Part shown: one piece after another, positions 19,356 to 28,543 of the stretch
Position numbering within the stretch: position 1 is the stretch's first letter
How the letters are laid out: each line of letters starts with the position of its first letter
Assembly (NCBI GenBank): GCA_027487775.1
Contig: JAIYCY010000025.1
Location: 507,618 to 571,617 of the forward strand
Length of the DNA stretch: 64,000 bases
Direction of reading: 5' to 3'
Source of the DNA: Planctomycetaceae bacterium
GTDB taxonomy: Bacteria > Planctomycetota > Phycisphaerae > Tepidisphaerales > Tepidisphaeraceae
Program-made: the position numbers and the translations under genes
Notes under the pieces: model-generated
What the model saw: the letters and a program-made list of their open reading frames with translations, nothing else
The model's database searches: none
Told to the model about the DNA's origin: nothing

Positions 19356-20432
19356 CTATCGTCCGGTCATCGCCACGAGGCTCGTGCCGCAGAAGATGCA
19401 GTAATGATCCTCCGGCCCGGGAAATCCCGCGCACGCCGGGCATCGCCTGACATGGGCGACGATCTGCCTCCCGCAGGACGTGCAATACTGATCACCTGCA
19501 TTTACGCCCGCCTGACAATGCGGACATCGATCGTGGCGTGTTGTGGGCATCGTTCCGGCGCCCGGGGAGGATTGCGTCGAGCTGGAAGTCGAGTTGGGCA
19601 GAGCGGGCGGAGCGCTCAGGGTTGATGCCGCGTTGAGGGCCGACCAAAACTCGCCCGCCGACGTGTAGCGTTTTTCCTTTCGTGCACACGCCTTTCGAAA
19701 TACGTCATTCAGATGTCCCGGCACCTCCGGCATCACATCCCCCGGGACCTCACCATGACCGGGTTTTTTGCCGGTCAAGAGCTCAAACAACATGATTCCG
19801 ACGGCGTACAGGTCTGTTCGGTGATCGATCTCAGCGCCCGACTTTTGTTCTGGCGACATGTATTCGATGGTTCCGACGATTTGTTGTGCCTGTTCCTTTT
19901 CGATGGTCATGCTGAGGGCGATCGACTCATGGCCCATTCGGCGCGAGCTCTGTCCGAGTCCGAAATCGCTCAGTTTGACCGCGCCCGGCGTGGCGAATCC
20001 GCTTGAGGACAGTCTGGCGTCGATGAGCACGTTTTCCGGCTTCACATCGCGATGCACAAACCCCTGCTCGTGTGCAAACGACAGGGCCGTCAACACCTGC
20101 CCAAGGACCGCCAACGCCTCACCGACGGGCAAAGGCCCGCGCTCGATGACCGATCGCAGGCTGGTGCCGTCCACCAGTTCCATCACCAGGTAAGGCGGAT
20201 CCGCATAAGGATCAAAGCCCAGCGCGCGCACGATGTTCGGATGCGCAAGCTGTGGCGCGAAAGCCCCCTCACGACGAAGCTGCTTTAGGTAGGAAGGATC
20301 CGTCGGCAACTTCACCGCCACACGCTGCTCAGACCAGACGTGATGCCGCGCGCGCCAGACCTCACCGAACGCCCCGCGTCCGATCGGGCTCTCCAGCACG
20401 TACTCACCCACGCGTTGTCCAGTCTCGGGCAT
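19356..20432 (-). CDS. Ser/Thr protein kinase with C-terminal double zinc ribbon
   Basis: About 358 residues. The Hanks-type kinase domain keeps all key residues: the ATP-binding Lys in RVAVKLP (K41), HRDVKPEN (D129), DFGLG (D156) and YMSPEQ. A Ser/Thr/Pro linker follows, then two zinc ribbons with four CxxC pairs (CPHC, CTSC, CPAC, CIFC). There is no transmembrane helix, so it should be cytosolic unless tethered by partners. ATG at 20432 follows AGGAGAT; the longer open frame is rejected. It probably leads a gene group with the two membrane proteins downstream. Planctomycetes carry many such kinases; the substrate is unknown. Confidence 0.9.
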   Translation of the reverse strand: MPETGQRVGEYVLESPIGRGAFGEVWRARHHVWSEQRVAVKLPTDPSYLKQLRREGAFAPQLAHPNIVRALGFDPYADPPYLVMELVDGTSLRSVIERGPLPVGEALAVLGQVLTALSFAHEQGFVHRDVKPENVLIDARLSSSGFATPGAVKLSDFGLGQSSRRMGHESIALSMTIEKEQAQQIVGTIEYMSPEQKSGAEIDHRTDLYAVGIMLFELLTGKKPGHGEVPGDVMPEVPGHLNDVFRKACARKEKRYTSAGEFWSALNAASTLSAPPALPNSTSSSTQSSPGAGTMPTTRHDRCPHCQAGVNAGDQYCTSCGRQIVAHVRRCPACAGFPGPEDHYCIFCGTSLVAMTGR

Positions 20433-20645
20433 GCCATCTCCTGTTCCAAGCAACGCAAGCTCAAACCAAAGCCAAAGCCAAAGCCGGGCCAACGAAGCTT
20501 AGACAGGATGAAACCGCGCAGTCCCACGAATGGCAATGAGGAAATCGCCAAAAGGTTGGAACGATATCGCCAGTCGGAGGTTCTAAGCTGTGATCGCATC
20601 TTGGGATGCAATCACATCAGCACGCGGCACACGAGACGGCTCGCC

Positions 20646-22529
20646 TCAGCGACCGGTGGCGATCGTATCTTCGGCGATGATCACGTTGTTGTAGCGGAGG
20701 AGTGTGCCCTTGGCGCGTTCGAGCGTTGCAAGAGCGATGTTGTAGTTTGCGACCGCTTCGTTCTCCGCGATGCCTGCCTGCGCGAGTGCTTCCTGCGAGC
20801 GGAGTTTTCGGTCGACGAATTCGGGTGTGAGCGGTTCGCCTTGGTCTTCGCGGGTCTGGATGGCGTCGAGTGCATCCGCGGCCGCGAATCGTGCGGCGCG
20901 GGCGCGTGCGATTTCCTGGTAGGTCGTATCGACGTTGCGTAGGGCCTGCTTGACTTCGAGTGTCACCTGCTGGATCTGCACGTCGTATTGCGCGATCGCC
21001 TGGAGATGTTGGAGTTGTGCGCGTCGCAGGATCGCCCGGGCGGCGCGATTGCCGAGCGGAACCTCGAATTGCAGGCCTGCCTGGAAGGTGCCGTTGTAGT
21101 TCTGCTCCACCTGATCCGCCGCCGCGTCGATGAATTCGTCGTCGATGCCCTGCAGGCTGCCCTGCAGGACCAGATCAAGTCGAGGCAGCAGATTGTTCCG
21201 CGCCACGCCCATCGCAACGGCGGCGTTGTCGACACGTTTGATCTGTTGTCCGAGTTCTGCGCGATGCAGGAGCCCGGCGTCGATTTGTTCGCGCGGATCG
21301 AACACGATCTGCGTCTCCGCGGGCTCGGTGCCGGGCAACACGAGTTCCGGCCCGGCGATCGGGAGTGCCGGATCGTTCATGAACCGCTTGAGCTGATCCG
21401 AAAGGTCAGCCACCCGCGCCGTGGCCCGTACGAGCTGCGCTCGGCGCGCTTCCAGCGACTGATTTGCCCGGCTGATCTGCTCGCGCGTCACATCCTGGCG
21501 CTGCCGCGCGCTGAGGATGATGATCGTCTGCAGCGTCTGATCGAGCAGCGTCTGCTGTTGTTCGACATCGCGTTGTGCCTGCACCAGTTGCCAGTACGTC
21601 CGTTCGATGTTGAAGAGCGTCTCTTCGAGCGTATTGCGGAAATCCAGAAGGCTGACGTGCTGGTTGTTTCGGTTGATGACAATTCGAGCGCGGTTGATCT
21701 CGTTGCCGAAATCACGGAGCAGCGGTTGGGTCAACTGAAGCTGGAGATCGTTGGCATAGCGAGGATCGTCGGTCTGTCCGAACGTCGCGCCTTTGTTGTC
21801 GATCCATTGGCTTTGATATTGCAGTCGGACTTCTCCGCCGCTTTCGAGCAATTGTCGGATGCCCACCTGAGCGCTCAGGGATTGAAAGTCGCTGCTTTGC
21901 AGCGAGTTGGACTGCAGCACTGGCTTTTGGCGATCAAAGGTGAGGCTGCTGAAGGCGGTCGGATCGAATCGCGCTTCGGCTTCGATCACGCGGGTCTCGT
22001 CGATTCCCGGCGTAAAGCCCGCCACGCGAACATCCACGTTTGCCACGACCGATCGCTGCAGCACCGCCCGCAAGTCCAGACGAACCACGGTCGGCAGTTC
22101 GTCGAGCTTTTCGAGCAGCGGCTCCTGCTTGCTCTTTTCCCGAAGTCCCGTCGTATCCTCATCAAAGTAGGTTCGATCAATCTCCGCGGGCAGCGTCACC
22201 GTTGCAGACTCGGCAAGCCCTGTCGAGGCGATACGTTGGGGATCGCCAAGCCCGCGCGGATCAAACACCGGGTCGGCGGGCGTTTTCGCACAGCCCGTCA
22301 TCAATCCCCCGCCGAGCATCCCCCCAAAAAGACCGCCGACGACCAGCGTTGAAACGCCCCGGCACACGCGCCGCAGCAGATCACCCCGAGGCGAAGCAGC
22401 CTGAGGCGATGCCAAGCTCGATGCCAGGCTCGCATTCACCTCTGCGATCCGGTGTGCTGCGTCAAGTTCGACTGATTCGATGCTGCTTTGGGTGTCAATC
22501 TTCCGGTTCTTCAACTTCGTGCTGGTCAT
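20646..22529 (-). CDS. TolC-family outer-membrane efflux lipoprotein
   Basis: About 627 residues. The N-terminal ~55 residues are polar, followed by a glycine-rich hydrophobic stretch and a lipobox (LMTGC, Cys near residue 80), so the signal segment is unusually far from the start. The rest has the TolC/OEP pattern of long helical hairpins, in two related halves (NIERTYWQLVQAQRDVEQQQ; LEVKQALRNVDTTYQEIARA). TolC proteins form the outer-membrane tunnel of tripartite exporters; no pump or adaptor gene is adjacent. AGGAGAACC precedes the ATG at 22529. Confidence 0.85.
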   Translation of the reverse strand: MTSTKLKNRKIDTQSSIESVELDAAHRIAEVNASLASSLASPQAASPRGDLLRRVCRGVSTLVVGGLFGGMLGGGLMTGCAKTPADPVFDPRGLGDPQRIASTGLAESATVTLPAEIDRTYFDEDTTGLREKSKQEPLLEKLDELPTVVRLDLRAVLQRSVVANVDVRVAGFTPGIDETRVIEAEARFDPTAFSSLTFDRQKPVLQSNSLQSSDFQSLSAQVGIRQLLESGGEVRLQYQSQWIDNKGATFGQTDDPRYANDLQLQLTQPLLRDFGNEINRARIVINRNNQHVSLLDFRNTLEETLFNIERTYWQLVQAQRDVEQQQTLLDQTLQTIIILSARQRQDVTREQISRANQSLEARRAQLVRATARVADLSDQLKRFMNDPALPIAGPELVLPGTEPAETQIVFDPREQIDAGLLHRAELGQQIKRVDNAAVAMGVARNNLLPRLDLVLQGSLQGIDDEFIDAAADQVEQNYNGTFQAGLQFEVPLGNRAARAILRRAQLQHLQAIAQYDVQIQQVTLEVKQALRNVDTTYQEIARARAARFAAADALDAIQTREDQGEPLTPEFVDRKLRSQEALAQAGIAENEAVANYNIALATLERAKGTLLRYNNVIIAEDTIATGR

Positions 22530-22693
22530 CAGATGGTTCTCCTGTCGGGCATCGGGCGCGCAATGCAAGAGTCGTTCGCCATGAGGTCGTCCTCCATTAT
22601 CGGCACAAGCGACCTTCATACAACAATCAACGTCGCTAATCCTCGATCGTTACCGACTTCGCGGAGAATCTTCGTGCGAGCGCGTGTTCTCGT

Positions 22694-23428
22694 TCATCGA
22701 AACAGACTCGCAAGCGCGAGGGCCGCGAAGATCAACAGCATCGCCCCGCCGAGCACATCGGCGATGATGATCCAAGAATCATGGCTGAACCGTTTCAGGT
22801 ATCCCAGCAGCAGACTGAACACCAGCACCCATCCGAACGTCCCCACCACCACGCCCAACACCAGCGCCGGGATGTCGCGATGCGCTTTCTCGAGCAGGCT
22901 CCCCGGACCTGCAGGCAGCGCGACGAACCAAAAGGCCAGCGTGTACGGATTGATCGCGGTCATCAACAGACCGGTGAGGTAGCCGCGCCCGATCGATCCC
23001 ACCTCCGCCTCGCGTACTGCGTTCTTGCCCAGCTTCGGCTGATACTGCAACGGCCCCCGATCGTCAGGCATGCTCGTGAGCGTCGTCGGCGAACTCTCGA
23101 TCTCGTGACGTCGCACCGCCGCTCGATGTCGCCACGCACGCACCGCCCCACGCAACGTCAGCATCGCGAGCGTCAGCATCAACAAAAAACCACCGACGCC
23201 AAACCCGATCCGCATCGCGGGATTCTCCGCCAGATGCACGCCGATCCCCAGGCACGCCAGGACCGCAAAGACCGCATCCACACTCACCGCCCCAGCGCCA
23301 AACATGATCCCGTGCAAAGGCCCACGCCGCAGGGTTCGCCGCGCAATTTCCGTATTGATCGGCCCGATCGGGACCGCCGCGCCCAGCCCGAAGGCTATCC
23401 CCACGATCACCAGATGAATCCAATCCAC
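22694..23428 (-). CDS. LysE-family amino-acid exporter
   Basis: A 244-residue inner-membrane protein with about six hydrophobic segments. The N terminus carries the LysE/RhtB hallmark (AFGLGAAVPIGPINTEIARR), and the central loop is hydrophilic and variable. Members export amino acids or related small molecules by proton exchange; substrate is not determinable. The start is placed at a GTG (23428) because GGAGAGG lies at good spacing upstream; an ATG at 23476 has no such signal. Confidence 0.85.
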   Translation of the reverse strand: MDWIHLVIVGIAFGLGAAVPIGPINTEIARRTLRRGPLHGIMFGAGAVSVDAVFAVLACLGIGVHLAENPAMRIGFGVGGFLLMLTLAMLTLRGAVRAWRHRAAVRRHEIESSPTTLTSMPDDRGPLQYQPKLGKNAVREAEVGSIGRGYLTGLLMTAINPYTLAFWFVALPAGPGSLLEKAHRDIPALVLGVVVGTFGWVLVFSLLLGYLKRFSHDSWIIIADVLGGAMLLIFAALALASLFR

Positions 23429-23681
23429 GAAAAACCTCTCCGACAATCTGTTTCGTCCGATCGACCGAGTCCCCATCTCACCACCACAATGATCCGCTTT
23501 CAACTCACAACATCCCGCACGCCCCCAACATCATCACCCGGCCGATAACAACCTCCTCACAACCCCTCCAATCCCACTCCACACGCCATTGTCCGACCAA
23601 CTCACCGCGATCAAAAATTCTTCAACGTCACGAAACCCGTCGCAGCTTGCCCGAGACTCAACTCTGACTACATTCGCACCC

Positions 23682-24071
23682 ATGCCGCCGACCGTGACCA
23701 CGATCCCACTGAAGTCTCTCGAGCAGGTCGCACTCTCTCAGGTCGTCTACACACCCGACGCCTTCAATTTCATCCAGCGCGGTCTCGCCTACACCGCCGA
23801 CCAAATCCACGGGCCCTTCGACGGACAAAACCGCAACCGACACGTCACCGGTCGCCAGCTTTGCCTCGGTCTGCGTGAATACGCCTGGCGGCAATGGGGC
23901 ACGCTCGCCCCCGTCGTTCTGCGCGGCTGGGGCGTCCGCTCCACGCTCGACTTCGGCCGGATCGTCTTCGCACTCATCGAGGCGGGCGTCTTCACACGTG
24001 AACCCCACGACAACCTCGAAGACTTCCGCAACGTCTACGACATCAACGACGCCTTCAGCCACGCCGCCTGA
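23682..24071 (+). CDS. Minf_1886 family protein
   Basis: A 129-residue protein with the pattern of the Minf_1886 family, a short conserved protein of Planctomycetes and Verrucomicrobia: AFNFIQRGLAYTADQI, HVTGRQLCLGLREYAWRQWG, VVLRGWGVRSTLDFGRIVFAL, and EDFRNVYDINDAF near the end. Function is unknown. ATG at 23682 is chosen because homologous sequence begins soon after; the longer open frame from 23589 is not supported. The gene is monocistronic here. Confidence 0.75.
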   Translation: MPPTVTTIPLKSLEQVALSQVVYTPDAFNFIQRGLAYTADQIHGPFDGQNRNRHVTGRQLCLGLREYAWRQWGTLAPVVLRGWGVRSTLDFGRIVFALIEAGVFTREPHDNLEDFRNVYDINDAFSHAA

Positions 24072-24311
24072 TCGCCTGCCGGGGTCGCGGGTCTGGCCCA
24101 CGTTCAAAACATCCCTCGCCGACATCCGCATGGAGCTGTCGTCTTCGACCACCTTTGTCTTTGGGACATCGGCGCGAGACGTTTCCTGACCTCCTCCGGC
24201 TCCGATTCCATATCGCTCGCCAAACCTGCTTTCAGATCTCTCCATCAACTGCCTGACGCAGGGACGTCAAACCATCGACGGAAGCCTCTCCGCGCATACA
24301 ATGTTGCCCCT

Positions 24312-25916
24312 ATGCCGAAGTTCACCCTCGACGGAAAGTCGATCGAATTCACCAACCAAAAGTCGATCCTGCAGGCCGCCATCGATGCAGGAGTCGAGGT
24401 CCCCCACTACTGCTACCATCCCGGCCTCAGCGCCCCCGCCTCCTGCCGCATTTGTCTTGTCGAGGTCGAAGGCATCCCCAAGCTCGTCCCCTCCTGCTAC
24501 ACGCCCCCGCGCGACGGGATGATCGTCTACAACCGCACCAGCACCAAAGCCGTCGCCAATCAAAAGCAGGTCATGGAATACCTGCTCATCAACCATCCTC
24601 TCGATTGCCCCGTCTGCGATAAGGCCGGCGAATGCCTCCTCCAGGATTATTCCTACGGCTACGGGCGATCCGAAAGTCGCTTCGAAGAAGACAAGATCAA
24701 GAACCCCAAGAAGGACGTCGGCGAACACGTCCTGCTCTACACCGATCGCTGCATCATGTGCACCCGCTGCGTCCGCTTCACGCGCGAAGTCGCCGGCACG
24801 AGCGAACTCATGGTCGACGGGCGCGGCCACAAGGAAGAAATCGACATCGCGCCCGGCCGACCTCTGAATAACAAACTCAGCCTCAACGTCATCGATCTCT
24901 GCCCGGTCGGCGCACTCCTCGATAAATCATTCCTCTTCCAACAACGCGTCTGGCTCCTCAAACGCACCGCCAGCATCTCGCCCGTCGACGCCGGCGGGGA
25001 AAACATCTGGATCGAGCAGAACGAAAACGCCATCCACCGCATCAAGCCGCGCTACAACGCATCGGTCAACAAGTGGTGGATCAGCAACGACACCCGCCAC
25101 AGCTACAAAGTCGTCGCCGCCGAATCACGCCTGAAGGTTCCCATGACGCGCGACTTCGGCGCGCTCGCCGAAACACGCTACGGCGATGCCATCCGCAAAG
25201 CCGACGCACAGCTCCGCAAGAGCGTCACCGAGTCCGGCGCCGGCTCCATCGCCGCCGTCCTCAGCCCCATGCTCTCCTGCGAAGAGGCCTACCTCCTCGC
25301 CAAATACATCCGCTCCATCGACTCAAGCGCCCCGCTCATCCTCGGCCCCGTCCCCAAGACCGCTGACGACGTCTTCACCCACTCGGTCTCCAAACAAGAA
25401 ACCTTCCGCATTCAGGGCGAAAAAGTCCCCAACCGACGCGGCATCGAACGCGTCATCGAACTTCTAGGCGGGCCGCGCGGAACGTGGGACGAGCTCGCCC
25501 AGGGCGCGCTCCCGAACGCATCAAACATCAAATCCCTCTGGATCACCGGCGGGTACCTCTCGCGCTGGGCCTCCGATGTCCCCTCGGGCCTTATCGGCAA
25601 ATTCCTCATCGTTCAGGATACGCTCCCGACGGCGCTGAGCGAGAAGGCGGACGTCGTGCTGCCGTCTGCGTTCTGGTGCGAAAAGTCCGGCTGTTGGGAG
25701 AACCACGCCGGCGTGATCCAGGCCTTCGCCGCCGCGGTCGAGCCCCCCGTCGCCGCGCGTCGTGAGTCCGACATCTATCTCAAGCTGCTGGGAAAGCCCG
25801 AAGCCTTCGACCCCGTCCGCACGCGCCAGGACATGGGCGGAGCCTTCGCCGCCGTCGCCCTCCCCGCCGACCCCGAAACCACCACCGAACCCGCCATGGA
25901 ATTCGCCGAGCTGTAA
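24312..25916 (+). CDS. nuoG: NADH-quinone oxidoreductase subunit G, short form
   Basis: The iron-sulfur subunit of respiratory complex I that passes electrons from NADH toward quinone. All cluster ligands are visible: [2Fe-2S] C34, C45, C48, C62; [4Fe-4S] H95, C99, C102, C108; [4Fe-4S] C147, C150, C153, C197. The C-terminal molybdopterin-oxidoreductase-like domain is abbreviated: 534 residues in total against roughly 700-900 in many bacteria. No other nuo gene lies next to it, which is unusual because nuoG normally sits between nuoF and nuoH. Confidence 0.93.
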   Translation: MPKFTLDGKSIEFTNQKSILQAAIDAGVEVPHYCYHPGLSAPASCRICLVEVEGIPKLVPSCYTPPRDGMIVYNRTSTKAVANQKQVMEYLLINHPLDCPVCDKAGECLLQDYSYGYGRSESRFEEDKIKNPKKDVGEHVLLYTDRCIMCTRCVRFTREVAGTSELMVDGRGHKEEIDIAPGRPLNNKLSLNVIDLCPVGALLDKSFLFQQRVWLLKRTASISPVDAGGENIWIEQNENAIHRIKPRYNASVNKWWISNDTRHSYKVVAAESRLKVPMTRDFGALAETRYGDAIRKADAQLRKSVTESGAGSIAAVLSPMLSCEEAYLLAKYIRSIDSSAPLILGPVPKTADDVFTHSVSKQETFRIQGEKVPNRRGIERVIELLGGPRGTWDELAQGALPNASNIKSLWITGGYLSRWASDVPSGLIGKFLIVQDTLPTALSEKADVVLPSAFWCEKSGCWENHAGVIQAFAAAVEPPVAARRESDIYLKLLGKPEAFDPVRTRQDMGGAFAAVALPADPETTTEPAMEFAEL

Positions 25917-26561
25917 CCCAATCCAACGGCCACCTACCCTTCGCCAATCCCTCCATCCCCCATCCCACATCCGCCGTTCCCACACCCCATTCTCCCTGTC
26001 CCGATAAAACAATCGCTCGCGTGCTGGGCGGGCGTGGTCCGATTTTCCCAGCGGCGATGTCAATTGACATTGCGGCGATGTCAACGCGCAACGCCACGAT
26101 GTCCGTTGACGCCGCACCGGTGCCCATCCCCGTCGGCCCGTTGTCTATCGCCATCGCTCCGGTGTCTGTCGCCCTCGCGGCGACGTCGAATCACACCGCC
26201 TCGAGGTGATTTTGGTTCGTCTCGGGGCGAAGTGCTGGGACTTTTCCGGACATGTTTTCCGTTCTTCCGAACAGGTTTTCCGCTTCTCCGGAGTGGCTTG
26301 GAGAGATGCGCGACCGCTCTTTCAGCCACGCGTCGGGGAGTAGCCATCCGTCTTTCGGGGGAGCGAATCAGCCCGTAAGGTGCGTGCAACGCACCGCCAC
26401 CGCCCAATCCCAAACAAGGCGACTTCCCACACCCGATACCGCCCCGCCGCCCACCGCCCCGGACACGAGATCAACCTTGTCCAAACCCGACGCACAGATA
26501 AACTCAACGGCAAGAACACCGGGGACGTTCTCCGGCGCATGCGCAGATTATTCACTAGTTA
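25917..26561. other. 645-bp intergenic region with short repeats
   Basis: No gene is supported. Degenerate GGCGATGTCAA/TTGACATTGC copies lie at about 26055-26120, a TTTTCCG-rich stretch at 26240-26300, and a GGTGCGT-GCA-ACGCACC palindrome at 26379-26395 that belongs to the palindrome family around the HicB gene. Confidence 0.5.
26379..26395. repeat. Short palindrome GGTGCGT-3nt-ACGCACC
   Basis: A 7-bp perfect stem with a GCA loop, preceded by GTAA. It resembles the palindromes at 27174-27247 and 27500-27516 in its outer GGTGC/GCACC arms, suggesting a dispersed palindromic unit. Confidence 0.6.
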
Positions 26562-27164
26562 GTGGGCACGGTGAAGGTCGCTTCCAATGTCATCATCGCT
26601 CTGACAGCACTCGTCTGCGTGGTCGCACTGGCGATCAGCGTTTACCCCGGCGTCTTAAACGATCTGCTGTTCATCGGGATCCTTTTTTCCATCTTGATCG
26701 TCCCGCTCGTTGGCGTCGTCGGGTTGATCGTCCTTCTCGTTCTCGCGCTCAAGGGCAAGCTCCGAGGGCTACGAATACCGTGGAAGCGGTTGGCGGTCGT
26801 CTTCGCGCTATTGTTCGGCACGTACGTCCTGCTGACGTTCTACGTCCCGCGTCGAATCGCCTTCGCGGCGTCGCGTACCGCCTTCGAGCAGATGGTTCCT
26901 CAGGCAACGCCGTCGGAGTATCACGGTACGGTGCTCAACCGTCGATTGGGCGTCTACAAGGTGGACGAATATGCGGCCGACCCGCGCGGTGGCGTTTATT
27001 TCCGCGTCCATATCGGCGGCGACGGGATCGGACCAAATCGGATGTCGTACGGGTTCGCCTACAAGCCCAATCAGAACGGAACCCCGTTCGGTGCTGCCCG
27101 GTATCGTCTCTTCCGGCTCGGAAGTGACTGGTATTGGTTCCGCGCGTCCGACGACTGGTACTGA
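26562..27164 (+). CDS. Hypothetical membrane protein
   Basis: About 200 residues (GTG start at 26562, or a second GTG at 26571). Three hydrophobic helices occupy roughly residues 10-28, 35-63 and 78-96. A soluble C-terminal domain follows, rich in Tyr, Gly and Trp (GGVYFRVHIGGDGIGP; RLFRLGSDWYWFRASDDWY). No known domain is recognised. The gene lies between members of the palindrome family described at 26379 and 27174. Ribosome-binding signal is weak. Confidence 0.5.
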   Translation: MGTVKVASNVIIALTALVCVVALAISVYPGVLNDLLFIGILFSILIVPLVGVVGLIVLLVLALKGKLRGLRIPWKRLAVVFALLFGTYVLLTFYVPRRIAFAASRTAFEQMVPQATPSEYHGTVLNRRLGVYKVDEYAADPRGGVYFRVHIGGDGIGPNRMSYGFAYKPNQNGTPFGAARYRLFRLGSDWYWFRASDDWY

Positions 27165-27173
27165 CGGCAGTGC

Positions 27174-27247
27174 GTAGGGTCCGGTGTACGCACCGGACCG
27201 CGGTTGCGGCCTTTGCGAGATGGTCCGGTGCGTACACCGGACCCTAC
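27174..27247. repeat. 26-bp perfect inverted repeat whose arms are themselves palindromes
   Basis: The arms 27174-27199 and 27222-27247 are exact reverse complements, separated by 22 nt. Each arm also contains its own dyad (GGTCCGGTG-4nt-CACCGGACC), so DNA or RNA could form one long hairpin or two small ones. It lies directly before the HicB start codon (27256), so a transcript from upstream would carry it as 5' leader. Confidence 0.95.
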
Positions 27248-27255
27248 CTTATCAA

Positions 27256-27465
27256 ATGAAATACTTGATTGTCATCGAGCCGACGGCGACGGGGTTTTCA
27301 GCTTACTCGCCGGACTTGCCCGGGTGCGTCGCGACGGGTGCGACCCGGCAAGAGTGCGAGTCGGAAATGCGCGAAGCGATCGACTTCCACCTTGAAGGTC
27401 TGAGAGAAGAGGGCGCGTCGATCCCGCAACCTGAAACGTCCGCAGCCTACGTCGAGGTGGGATAA
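27256..27465 (+). CDS. HicB-family antitoxin-like protein
   Basis: A 69-residue HicB-type partial RNase-H-fold domain: MKYLIVIEPTATGFSAYSPD, LPGCVATGATRQECESEMREAI and FHLEGLREEG. HicB proteins neutralise the HicA mRNA interferase. No HicA-like gene (small double-stranded-RNA-binding fold) is seen on either side, and the protein lacks a C-terminal DNA-binding domain, so this is an orphan or acts in another role. The ATG at 27256 is preferred over the open frame that runs through the inverted repeat. Confidence 0.8.
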   Translation: MKYLIVIEPTATGFSAYSPDLPGCVATGATRQECESEMREAIDFHLEGLREEGASIPQPETSAAYVEVG

Positions 27466-27499
27466 CCCACCCCACCTCCGCCGATGCAGCGCCGCCAAA

Positions 27500-27516
27500 G
27501 GTGCATTCCATGCACC
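27500..27516. repeat. Short palindrome GGTGCAT-3nt-ATGCACC
   Basis: A 7-bp stem with TCC loop followed by CTAC, the same 3' flank seen at the end of the 27174-27247 element. It lies in the spacer between the HicB gene and the lipoprotein gene. Confidence 0.6.
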
Positions 27517-27577
27517 CTACGCGTCTGACGTTCCGGGCGATTGTGGCCTGGGTGGGTGGGTCTTGGTGGGTGTTGGA

Positions 27578-28543
27578 TCAGGGCGGGGGGACGACTTGGC
27601 TGGTGACGGGGGTTTCGATTTTGGTGCGTACGGTCGGGACGATGAGCAGTGCGATTTCGAGGCGTTGTTCGGGTTCGTCCTGGGTGAAGAAGTGGCGGCC
27701 GACGCTGGAGTCGAGGTTGGCTTGTTGTGAGGGTGCGATGAGCAGGAAATGATCGAGCGGGAGATCGACGCTCGCGCCCAGATCGTAGATCGACTCGGGT
27801 TGTGTGAATTGGATTTCGCGTTCGCCGCCTTGTGGGCCGATCTGGAGTTGTCGGCGTTCAGATCGGACGAGGGGAGCGAGGGTGATGCTGACGTGATCGG
27901 GTCGGCGGATGGTTTGTCGGAAACTGACGGCCAGGAGGTTGGTGGATTGGTCGTAGTCTCGTCCGCGGAGTGCGCCGGTTTGGTCGAACCACATGAGAGT
28001 TTGCTGACGGACGCCGCGTCGCATTTCGATTTCGAATCGGACGGCCCGTGTGCCGATGAGGCTTGATTGGGTGATTTCGGGGGATTCGAGCACGTCCATG
28101 AGTCCGTCCAACTCGCTGAGGGGTGCGACGCCTGCGAGGATTCCGTTTTTGTCGAGCAGATCGCGTGTGGAGAGTGAGAGGACTTCTTCGTCCATCGCCC
28201 GCCAGAGGTTTTCGTTACGGGTGAGCGTTCCGCGGGGGGCGGTGACGCGATACATCTGGATTTGATAGACTTTTCGAGGGGTTTCGACGGCATCGATGGA
28301 ATCGGTGCGCGTGCGTGCGGCGGGCGGGGATGATGTTGAGGCGGATGATTCGGACGCGTTGTCCCTGTCGGCGGAGCGTGAGGCGTTGGGCTGAGTGGGT
28401 GAAGGGCCGAGGCATCCCGCGTGGGGCAGGATGAGAGCGAGAGCGAGCATCCACATGGTGCCTCTTGGGATGCGGCATGCTCGGCGCATTTTGTTGAATG
28501 CGGGGCTTGCGGATTGAGCATGGGAAGGAGGCCGGGCGTTCAT
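27578..28543 (-). CDS. Lipoprotein coupled to the M16 peptidase gene
   Basis: A 321-residue predicted lipoprotein: positively charged n-region, hydrophobic WMLALALILPHAG and lipobox Cys (LPHAGC, about residue 44). The mature part begins with a Ser/Pro-rich linker. The remainder is beta-rich with SLIGTRAVRFEIEMRRGVRQ and LDLPLDHFLLIAP-like strands, with a weak resemblance to secretin-like or pilus-assembly domains that is not strong enough to assign. The ATG overlaps the upstream peptidase stop (ATGA) and GGAGG lies within the end of that gene, so the two are translationally coupled. Confidence 0.7.
   Translation of the reverse strand: MNARPPSHAQSASPAFNKMRRACRIPRGTMWMLALALILPHAGCLGPSPTQPNASRSADRDNASESSASTSSPPAARTRTDSIDAVETPRKVYQIQMYRVTAPRGTLTRNENLWRAMDEEVLSLSTRDLLDKNGILAGVAPLSELDGLMDVLESPEITQSSLIGTRAVRFEIEMRRGVRQQTLMWFDQTGALRGRDYDQSTNLLAVSFRQTIRRPDHVSITLAPLVRSERRQLQIGPQGGEREIQFTQPESIYDLGASVDLPLDHFLLIAPSQQANLDSSVGRHFFTQDEPEQRLEIALLIVPTVRTKIETPVTSQVVPPP

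Noticed and set aside
26562..27255. HicA toxin partner of the HicB gene
   Set aside because: The upstream gene is a membrane protein and no small HicA-like frame with its conserved Gly and His motif is present.
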